NCBI RefSeq assembly: GCF_023074055.1
Contig: NZ_JADPKR010000019.1
Location: 1-51,858 of the forward strand
DNA length: 51,858 nucleotides
Source of the DNA: Bradyrhizobium sp. 141
Lineage (GTDB): Bacteria > Pseudomonadota > Alphaproteobacteria > Rhizobiales > Xanthobacteraceae
Direction: 5' to 3'
A model generated the notes under the pieces. The model was given only the letters and a program-made list of their open reading frames with translations, was not told the origin of the DNA and did not search any database. Of this stretch, positions 44,468 to 51,858 are shown in pieces. Position 1 is the stretch's first letter, and every line of letters starts with the position of its first letter. The position numbers were made by a program, and so were the translations under genes.

Positions 44468-46096
44468 ATGTCGACCTTGATCAGAACACGACGGTATATA
44501 GCCTTTGAGTCATGCTGGGCGCACGATATGGAACAGAGAGATGGTAAGGGGCGCACGTCGGAAACTGTGGGGCTGCCAGCGAGGAATGACGAGGAGGTGG
44601 CGGGTGTGTCGGAAAACGAATCTCGTGGGAGTGCCAGCGTCCATGAAGGGAGTCTATCGAGCGGACTACGTGAAAGGGCGAACACCGGTGCGGCGTCACC
44701 ACGCGCGCACAGCCGTATTGATGGCGTGCGAGCGTTCGATGAGACGATGCTTGATGACTACTTCAGTAATTTCACCGACGCTGATTGGGCGAAGTGGGAC
44801 GAGCTGAACACAGCTTCACTCGATAAGGGTAAAGCAAAAAATCGACGTTCAAATGGAAAGACGGTCTGCCATCACGATTGACTCGCCTGGGCAAGCAACG
44901 CCTCGATCAAGCGGACGAGGTGAAGGGGCAAACACCGTTGCGGCATCGTCATCTGGCGCCAGCCATATCGGTGGCGCGCCTGCGTCAGAGGCGCATCATG
45001 ACTATCTCAGCGATTTCACCGACGCCGATTGGGCAAAGTGCGACGAACTATTGAGGGAGGTGGAAGCACAGCAGTCCCTCGATAAAGGTAAAGCAAAAAT
45101 CGACGTTCAAATGGAAAGACGGGCCGCCATCACCATTGACTCGCCTGGACAAGCAACGCCTCGATCAAGCGGACGAGGTGAAGGGGCCAACACCGTTGCG
45201 GCATCGTCATCTGGCGCCAGCCATATCGGTCGCACGCCTACGTCAGAGGCGCATCATGACTATCTCAGCGATTTCACCGACGCCGATTCGGCGGAGTGCG
45301 ACGAACTATTGAGGAAGGTGGAAGCGCAGCGGTCCTTCGATAAAGGTAAAGCAAAAATCGACGACAAATGGAAAGGCCCGATGCCATCACGTCTGGTCTA
45401 CCAAGCCAAGCAACGCTTCGATCTAGTACAGGACAGGCCATCGAATGCATAGAGATCGGCGGCGACAATCTACTGATTGGGCACGAGTCGGAGCCGAAAG
45501 GGAATCACGCGATGCTCTTCGAAACCCCTCAGCAGCATTATCGCAGGACAGGAAGATGGTTGACCAAGAATGAGTACGACATCAAGTCAGTGCTGATTAA
45601 GATAGGCGGTCCTGGGAGTAGCGACGTGCGCAGAAGCGAGTTGTATTTGCGACTTGGACCGCGGGGATACGGCGAGAAAATGGACATGTGCGAACTCTCT
45701 CACCAAACATTTAGTGAACGAAGAGCGGACGGGCCACTCTCTTATGAGATGCCAGGCGGGAGGAGAACCTGTCTCCACAACTACAGATTCCCACGACAAG
45801 CAGGTACCTTCAATCCAGACATTCTTATCCAAAATGACAGCGGTGGCTTTGTGGGCATTTGGCCAAAACTGAATAACGTAACAACGCTAACGAGTCTGAC
45901 GCGAACATTCGGCGCAGAAAAAGTGTGGCTTAAGGGTGCCGACAACACCTATATGACGGAGCGCGCTTATAATCGCAGGGTGCCGGAAGGCGCAGAGGGA
46001 GCCTTTGCCAAGTTCATCGCGCGCGATGACACGAACGCGTTCTGGCGTACGCGAGATGACCGCCAGCGCGGTCGAGGTGCGGACATGGACCGATAA
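44468..46096 (+). pseudogene. Repeat-containing candidate T4SS effector, frameshifted
   Basis: The gene lies between virC1 and virD4. It contains tandem units of 258 bp (86 codons) with the core FTDADWAKCDELLREVEAQ and LDKGKAKIDVQMERR. Three units are readable, the first divergent. The C-terminal ~220 residues are globular (LFETPQQHYRRTGRWLTKNE, ARDDTNAFWRTRDDRQRGRG) and end in RTRDDRQRGRGADMDR, an Arg-rich tail like the C-terminal transport signal of Agrobacterium VirB/D4 effectors. Two indels break it. The first unit has six A where the others have five (44836-44841), causing a stop at 44881. Near 45364 one base is missing. Frames are 44468-44881, 44853-45452 and 45368-46096. The enzymatic role is unknown; there is no catalytic motif I recognise. 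Confidence 0.7.
44600..45440 (+). repeat. 258-bp tandem coding repeats
   Basis: The ATGGAAAG segments at 44853, 45111 and 45368 mark unit borders at 258- and 257-bp spacing; the one-base difference equals the third-unit frameshift. Units 2 and 3 are nearly identical; unit 1 (about 44600-44852) is diverged and a fourth starts at 45368 but decays after about 25 codons. Confidence 0.85.
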
Positions 46097-46348
46097 CCTT
46101 GTCGTGAAATTGGTGTCGCCCCGGATCGTTGGCTCTTGTCTTTAGAGAGGGGCGGGTCTCGGATGATGGAGGAATTCAGCAGAGCGAGAGTACGAGCTGT
46201 GTGGGCGGACCAAAACTAGTGCGCGACCCTCAAGACAGGGTGGAACGCGGAGGCAATCATCCGAAAGCGAGCAGTGTAAAGGACATTATGGACGGGACGA
46301 ACACGATTAGCGCACGGCGCGACAACCCGAGCCAGTCACAGTAGAACG

Positions 46349-48043
46349 ATGAATGCAAGCAAAACGACGCGCTTAACCGCAATTCTGAGCATCATTTGTT
46401 CGCTGGCCGCAGGCGCTTGTGCAGCAAGTCTGTACACAACGTTCCGGCACGGACTCAGCGGTGAAGCCGTGGCGAAGTTCAGTGTCCTCGCGTTTTGGTA
46501 CGAGACACCATTCTATTTGGGCTACTCAACGCCCGTCTTCTATCGCGGAGCCGTGGTCGTCGTTTCAAGCGCGGGACTCGTCCTCCTAATTCAGCTGATC
46601 TTACGCTCGCACAATCGCGAACATCATGGCACAGCACGGTGGGCGCGGTTCGACGAATTGAGCCGCGCAGGTTATCTTCAGCGCTACAGTCGCATCAGCG
46701 GTCCAGTATTTGGGAAGACGCGTGGCCCTTTCTGGTGTGGCCGTTATCTGACCAGTGGCGAGCAGCCGCACAGCCTCGTTGTCGCGCCGACCCGCGCAGG
46801 CAAGGGCGTGGGTATCGTCATTCCAACGCTACTGACGTTTAAGGGCTCAGTCATAGCCCTCGACGTCAAAGGGGAGCTTTTTGAACTCACATCGAGAGCA
46901 CGCAAGGTCTGTGGCAACGCCGTGTTCAAGTTCGCTCCGCTAGACCCAGAGCGGCGAACGCATTGCTATAACCCGGTGTTGGATATCGTGGCGCGCCCCT
47001 CAGAGCGACAATTCACCGAGGCGCGTCGTCTGGCTGCGAACCTGATTACAACCAAAGGGAAGAACGCGGAGGGGTTCGTCGATGGCGCACGAGACCTTTT
47101 TGTTGCCGGCATCCTTGCGTGCATCGAGCGCGGCACGCCAACGATTGGAGCCGTATACGACCTCTTTGCTCAGCCGGGGGAGAAGTACAATCTTTTCGCG
47201 CGACTCGCGGAGGAGACCCGGAACAACGAGGCTCAGCGCATCTTTGACAACATGGCGGGCAACGATACAAAGATTCTAACGTCGTACACCTCAGTGTTAG
47301 GCGATGGCGGGCTCAACTTGTGGGCCGATCCACTGGTCAAAGCGGCGACAAGTCGATCAGACTTCTCAACGTACGATCTGCGCCGTAAAATGACCAGCGT
47401 TTATCTGTGCGTCAGCCCAAACGATCTTGAGGTGCTTGCGCCTCTCATGCGCTTATTGTTTCAGCAGGTCATTTCCATTCTGCAGCGTTCACTGCCTTGC
47501 AAAGATGAGACGCACGAGGTGCTGTTCTTGCTCGACGAATTCAAGCATCTGGGAAAGTTGGATGCCGTTGAGACGGCGATTACGACCATCGCAGGCTATA
47601 AAGGCCGCTTTATGTTCATTATCCAAGGGCTCTCGGCGCTGACAGGAACATACGAGGAGGCAGGCAAGCAAAACTTCCTTAGCAATACCGGTCTGCAAGT
47701 CTTCATGGCTACGGCAGATGACGAAACGCCTGCCTATATTTCGAAAGCGATCGGTGAACATACGTTTCAGGCGCGCTCGACGTCGTATAGCGAATGGCGA
47801 AGGTTCGATTACAATATCCAGATATCTAATCAAGGAGCACCTCTATTGCGCGCCGAACAAGTGCGCCTGCTCGATGACAAGCGCCAGATCGTTCTCATTA
47901 AGGGTCAGCCACCTCTGCAACTGCATAAGGTCCGTTATTATTCCGATCGCATACTGAAGCGTATCTTCGAAAGCCAGACAGGTGATCTTCCGGAGCCGGA
48001 GCCCTTGATATTTGAAATGGACCCGCGGAGCGGGACCGCTTGA
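46349..48043 (+). CDS. virD4: VirD4 type IV coupling protein
   Basis: VirD4 recruits substrates to the VirB channel. The 564-residue product has two N-terminal transmembrane helices (residues about 10-35 and 62-84), Walker A in APTRAGKGVGIVIP at about residue 146, Walker B in VLFLLDEFKHLG and conserved TSYTSVLGDGGLNLWADPLV. The C-terminus is acidic (GDLPEPEPLIFEMDP). ATG 46349. Complete, unlike virC1 and virG. It follows the repeat-effector gene with a 250-bp gap holding no convincing gene. Confidence 0.96.
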   Translation: MNASKTTRLTAILSIICSLAAGACAASLYTTFRHGLSGEAVAKFSVLAFWYETPFYLGYSTPVFYRGAVVVVSSAGLVLLIQLILRSHNREHHGTARWARFDELSRAGYLQRYSRISGPVFGKTRGPFWCGRYLTSGEQPHSLVVAPTRAGKGVGIVIPTLLTFKGSVIALDVKGELFELTSRARKVCGNAVFKFAPLDPERRTHCYNPVLDIVARPSERQFTEARRLAANLITTKGKNAEGFVDGARDLFVAGILACIERGTPTIGAVYDLFAQPGEKYNLFARLAEETRNNEAQRIFDNMAGNDTKILTSYTSVLGDGGLNLWADPLVKAATSRSDFSTYDLRRKMTSVYLCVSPNDLEVLAPLMRLLFQQVISILQRSLPCKDETHEVLFLLDEFKHLGKLDAVETAITTIAGYKGRFMFIIQGLSALTGTYEEAGKQNFLSNTGLQVFMATADDETPAYISKAIGEHTFQARSTSYSEWRRFDYNIQISNQGAPLLRAEQVRLLDDKRQIVLIKGQPPLQLHKVRYYSDRILKRIFESQTGDLPEPEPLIFEMDPRSGTA

Positions 48044-48365
48044 ACCGATTTGTTAGGTGGAAACTGACTGCTCCTGATCCCTTTCTATCACGCTGCCACA
48101 GACTCTGTCTGCTGCAGCTGCTGTGATGGGGTTGTCTAATCGCTGCTGGGACGTCAAGCATTTAGTTTCGTCAAGAGACGCTGCCGGGTGCATGGTTGTC
48201 TTCGCGGTCGACATTGGCCGCCGCATGATGGAGCTTCGCGGGACGAGCCTTCAATGTGGACGACGCACTTTGCTGAATCAGCAGTGCAACCCCATTAGCG
48301 AAATGGCTCGGCTCACGTCCCGGCAGGGACACCTTAGGCTTTCAGGTTCTGAACGTTATCCGGAC
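48044..48365. other. Spacer between virD4 and IS110
   Basis: No recognised gene. The right part contains CGTCCCGGCAGGGAC, also present at 42.47 kb beside another IS110 end, so it probably belongs to IS110 end or target sequence. Confidence 0.4.
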
Positions 48366-49387
48366 CTATGCGGCGGCTCCGGCATTCGGATTGAACAGCT
48401 CGCCGGTCTTAAGCATCGTATGCATTATCACCGCCAGTTTGCGTGCCACAGCCACGGCAGCTCTTTTGAAGCCGATCCTCTCCCGGAGCTGCCGTCCCCA
48501 CGTGCGCAGAGTGCTGTCGGTTGAGCTGCGCGTCAGAATGACCGGCGCTTCGTAGAGAAGCCCTCGCAAATGGCGGTCGCCACGTCGGGATATATGGCCG
48601 TCATAATCGACTTCTCCGGATTGTAGCGGCGCGTTGTCAGGCCGATCCACGCGCCAACAGATCGGGATTTCCTGAAGTTGTCCGGCTCCTCAATAGCTGT
48701 GGCAAAAGAGGTTGCGGTGATCGCACCGATGCCCGGAATCGACATGAGGATGCGGCAAGCCTGACTGTGGCGCGCGTCCCGAACCAACTGGCGACCGAGT
48801 TCAGCGGCGCGGATGCGAATGCCACGCCAGGCTTCCAGCATCGGGAGCACGATGGATGCAAGTCCGTCCTGATCAGCAAGAAGGTTCCGGACGTTCTTCT
48901 CGAACGTGCTTCCCTTTCCGGCGGGAACAAGCAGACCGAAGGTTTTCATGACGCCGCGGATCTGGTTGGAAAGCTCGGTGGTGATCCGGACCAGCCGCGT
49001 GCGCGCCGCGACAGGTGTGCGGGTCAGCATGCTGTCGAATCCCTTCACGCGCACCTCACGAAAGAACCCGACTTCTGCGAGCTGCGCCAGACCATCGGCG
49101 TCGTTCGCGTCCGTCTTGTTCGCCGCCATATCGAGCGCCGCTTTAGCATGGCGCGCATCGATGCAGATCGCCGGCACCGCTTCGGTGCGCAAAGAATGAT
49201 AGAACCATACCGACAGCGGTCCGGTCTCGAACACCACGCGTTTCACGGCCGGCGCCCGCTTGCGGATGAGCTCGGCGATAATACTGGGATCAGATGCGCA
49301 CCTGCCGCGCCAGATCCGTTCACCTGCTCGACGGATCGAGACTGCCGTCTCTTTCATCGACACGTCGAGACCGATATACTCTTCCAT
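48366..49387 (-). mobile_element. IS110-family transposase, one frameshift
   Basis: The minus strand starts at 49387 with MEEYIGLDVSMKETAVSIRR, the DEDD RuvC-like domain, and continues KTDANDADGLAQLAEVGFF, LMSIPGIGAITATSFATAIE. Near 48625 a single base is missing: LTTRRY should continue with QSGEVDYDGHISRRGDRHLR, found in the next frame and ending at 48366. With that base it would be a full-length ~340-residue transposase. Otherwise little decayed, suggesting recent insertion. Confidence 0.9.
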
Positions 49388-49586
49388 GGCTGTTCTCCAT
49401 TCCATGCTTGGGCCCGGCGTCCAGTTGTGAGCCCGTATTCCATCCTATCGGGGAACAGCCACCCTCCAAGACTTTTGATTCTCTTTAGGGCAACTCGCTC
49501 CTGCGATTACCCCATGTGGACGCCCCTCGACGGCTTCGATGTGCCAAAGTGAAGGGTGTTGAACCGTCACAAATGAGGAAGCGTCC

Positions 49587-50620
49587 ATGAACGAAGTTAG
49601 CACGATTGGACTAGACTTGGCGAAACATGTTTTTCAGGCACATGGCGCAGACGCTGGCGGCGATGTTGTTTTCCGCAAACAGCTGCGTCGTGACAAAGTG
49701 CTGGGGTTTCTTTGCCCAGCAGCCTGCGTGCCTGGTAGCGATGGAAGCCTGCGCCAGCGCTCATTACTGGGCTCGTGAGCTTGGCAAGCTGGGTCACACA
49801 GTGCGTCTGATTCCACCTCCTATGTAAAACCCTTTGTTAAGCGCCAGAAAAACGATCTGGCCGATGCAGAAGCGATTTGCGAAGCGGCCCAACGCCCCAC
49901 CATGCGCGTTGCCGCCGTGAAGAGTAAGGACCAGCAAGCGAGCGCGGTCGTGGTTCGCGCTCGCGATCGTTTGGTCCGGCAACGTACTCAGATCATAAAC
50001 GCGTTGCGAGGTCACCTCGCCGAATACGGCCTAGTCGTTGCAAAGGGGACGTCCAATGTCCCCGCGCTGGTTGAGCACGCGCAAGCTTCCGGGAGCAGCG
50101 TGCCAACAGCGGCGCACGCGACGCTCGATATCCTTGTCAAGATGCTGAGGGTGCTTGAAGAGCAAATCAAGCAGCTCGATATTGAGATCACGCGACGAGC
50201 CCGAGAGGAGGAAGTTGCTCGGCGGCTTATGACGGTTCCTGGCATCGGCCCAATCACGGCGACGGCTCTGATGGCGCTAGCGCCTGACCCTGAAAACTTC
50301 AAACGTGGCCGGAATTTCGCCGCGTGGTTGGGATTGACGCCGCTGCAACGTTCCACTGGTGGAAAACAGAAGCTCGGCCAAATACCAAAATGGGTGAGCG
50401 AACACTACGGCGTCTCCTCATCATCGGAGCGAGCGCGGTGGTGAAGCTGGCTCGCAGACGCGGTGCATCGCAAGGGAGATGGCTGGAGCGCATGCTCGCT
50501 CGTAAGCCGCCCATGCTTGTCGCGGTGGCTCTTGCCAACAAGATGGCCCGTACCGTTTGGGCGTTGATCGTCAACGGCGGGGGTCTACAAAGCTCCGGTC
50601 GCAGCGGCTTAATCGCTTAG
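49587..50620 (+). mobile_element. IS110-family (IS1111-like) transposase, degenerate
   Basis: The plus strand starts MNEVSTIGLDLAKHVFQAHG and can be followed through at least three frameshifts: CLVAMEACASAHYWARELGK, KNDLADAEAICEAAQRPTMR, MTVPGIGPITATALMALAPD and GASAVVKLARRRG to ALIVNGG. Full-length family member but inactive. It is distinct from the IS110 copy at 48.4 kb (opposite strand, different sequence). Confidence 0.88.
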
Positions 50621-50879
50621 TCCGCCCGACCAGAGGTCGTCGAGGAGGTAGGAAGGTCAAACGGAAGGTACGGCGCAACAGTCGATGAGACGGGGTCAGG
50701 AAAACCAGTACATGCCCAGGTGCTTCCAAGTACGCCGCTGTGATATGGACCTGATCCGCGAACTCCCAACAGGCCCGCGACATATGACGGTCGCAATAAA
50801 GGCCGGACAGATGTCAGCACCCGACTACGCGCAACACCTGATTGAAAGATTCTTCTCGCATCCACCGGGGCGTCCACAG

Positions 50880-51540
50880 ATGGGCATGTGGTCAACGCAT
50901 CAGGGTTGATCATTATGTCCACAGCCGTCGCAGCCCGCATCCGTTCGCGCCAGACCGCCATCGGCGTGCGATAGCCGTGCGCCTGATGAAGGCGACGATC
51001 ATTTGTAGAAGGCGGATCCAGCTCGCGATCTCTGCCTTGGCCTCGCGGCCGTCGGTATAGCCCTTGAGATAGATGTCCTCATGCTTGAGCGACCGCCACA
51101 GCCGCTCGATGAAGACGTTGTCCATCCAACGACCGCGGCCATCCATGGAGATCTTGATCCGTGCACCCGCCAACGCGCCGGTGAAGGCCGCACTGGTGAA
51201 CTGGCTGCCCTGGTCGGTTTTGAAAATCTCCGGCGTGCCGTACTTCGTTAGCGCCTCGTCCAGAGCCGCCACGCAGAACGAGACGTCCATGGTGTTCGAC
51301 AATCGCCACGCCAGAACCGCACGGCTCGCCCAGTCGATGATGGCGACGAGATAAAGAAAGCCGCGGCGGATGGGCAGATACGTGATGTCGGCCGCCCAAA
51401 CCTGGTTTGTCCGGTCGATCGTCAAGTTGCGTATAGCGCGACAATCTGGGTGGGGAGCTTCCACCCAAATTGCCGCGCGGCAAGTTGCGCAATAGATAGG
51501 GATAGATCTTGTGGCCCGGCGCCGGCCTCGTCGTGTTCGG
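50880..51540 (-). mobile_element. IS3-family orfB (integrase core), interrupted
   Basis: The minus strand encodes GHKIYPYLLRN (about 51510-51480), then after a small insertion LTIDRTNQVWAADITYLPIR, LYLVAIIDWASRAVLAWRLS, EIFKTDQGSQFTSAAFTGAL and MDGRGRWMDNVFIERLWRSL (DDE catalytic residues). A frameshift near 51005 moves into NDRRLHQAHGYRTPMAVWRE, the normal C-terminus. The N-terminal part is missing, cut by the IS256-type gene. Confidence 0.88.
51423..51489. repeat. 49-bp palindromic insertion with 9-bp target duplication
   Basis: CAAGTTGCG occurs at 51423-51431 and 51481-51489. Between them lie 49 bp forming an imperfect hairpin (AGCGCGACAATCTGGGTGG against CCACCCAAATTGCCGCGC, 16 of 19 paired, loop GGAGCTT). 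Removing the 49 bp and one CAAGTTGCG restores the IS3 reading frame exactly (KIYPYLLRNLTIDRTNQVW), so this is a genuine insertion. Confidence 0.85.
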
Positions 51541-51544
51541 CCTT

Positions 51545-51858
51545 GGCGAGGGTGACGTGCCGGCACCGCCCGGATCGGGGGTTTCGAAGTCGGCGGCCTC
51601 GCGGAGGTTCGTAGCGCTGTCGGCGGCGCGGCTGGCCGACTTCATGGCTGCCGACCTGTCCGCGCTCGACCTTCTGGTGGTCCAAATCGATGGGCTGCAT
51701 CTCGGCGACGATCTCGTGCTGGTCGCCGCGATCGGGGTTGACGGCGAAGGCAACAAGCGTCCGCTGGCGCTGGTGGAAGGGGCGACCGAGAATGCCGCAA
51801 CGGTTCAGGCCCTGCTGGACAACCTGGTCTCGCGCGGGCTCGCCCCGACGGTGCCAAG
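51545..51858 (+). mobile_element. IS256/Mutator-type transposase, continues beyond window
   Basis: The frame reads GVSKSAASRRFVALSAARLA, then LDLLVVQIDGLHLGDDLVLV, AAIGVDGEGNKRPLALVEGA and TENAATVQALLDNLVSRGLA. This contains the first catalytic Asp (IDG) of Mutator-type transposases. The 5-prime part is cut by the IS3 fragment and the 3-prime part lies outside the window. Confidence 0.8.

Noticed and set aside
44600..45440. Tandem repeats as a CRISPR array
   Set aside because: Units are 258 bp, coding and lack the repeat-spacer pattern; no cas gene is present.
46129..46344. 71-codon frame between the repeat gene and virD4
   Set aside because: No ribosome-binding site, biased composition or recognisable domain; probably non-coding leader of virD4.
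30494..48043. A conjugative or T-DNA transfer region with oriT or border
   Set aside because: No relaxase (VirD2/TraA), VirD1, VirE2 or border-like 25-bp repeats were found, so DNA transfer is not supported here.

Overview
The window is accessory DNA from a nodulating alpha-proteobacterium (rhizobium; Mesorhizobium or Bradyrhizobium are the best guesses). It looks like part of a symbiosis island or symbiotic plasmid. The evidence is a rhizobial-type (Rhc) type III secretion system with its regulator TtsI behind a nod box, a complete Agrobacterium-like virB1-virB11 operon with virD4, virG and virC1, and a dense background of insertion-sequence, group II intron and plasmid-backbone remnants.

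Layout. 1-5.5 kb: debris (group II intron tail, ImmA/TrpG/serine recombinase/IS66 fragments) around a small membrane protein and a diaminopropionate ammonia-lyase-like gene. 5.5-17.7 kb: T3SS. rhcC1 (nolW) points left; the operon nolB-rhcJ-nolU-rhcL-rhcN-rhcO-rhcQ-rhcR-rhcS-rhcT-rhcU points right behind a tts box; ttsI-rhcC2-lipoprotein points left and converges on rhcU. A nod box at 18.1 kb faces ttsI. 19.1-23.2 kb: two unrecognised genes, each preceded by a tts-box-like direct repeat, so candidate T3SS effectors, separated by a group II intron remnant. 23.2-30 kb: plasmid backbone remains (IS6 fragment, repC tail, unknown gene, VapBC-type toxin-antitoxin, frameshifted tyrosine recombinase, DUF1403 gene, scpB, deleted group II intron). 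30.4-40 kb: compact virB1-B11 operon behind a vir-box-like site. 40-46 kb: IS110/IS5 chimera, frameshifted virG, integrase-trio debris that cuts virC1, and a broken gene with 258-bp tandem repeats and an Arg-rich C-terminus (candidate T4SS effector). 46.3-48 kb: virD4. 48-51.9 kb: IS110, IS3 and IS256-type transposase genes, one carrying a tiny palindromic insertion.

How it works together. Plant flavonoids acting through NodD at the nod box would induce ttsI; TtsI would bind tts boxes and switch on the T3SS operon and the two candidate effectors. VirG would activate virB and neighbouring genes through vir boxes, and VirB/VirD4 would translocate proteins. No relaxase or border-processing gene (VirD1/D2) is seen, so protein delivery is more likely than T-DNA transfer. 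Several parts look broken or absent here: no rhcV, needle or translocon genes, and frameshifts in virG, virC1 and the repeat gene. The window is therefore either an eroding dual-secretion island or partly affected by sequencing indels in homopolymers.
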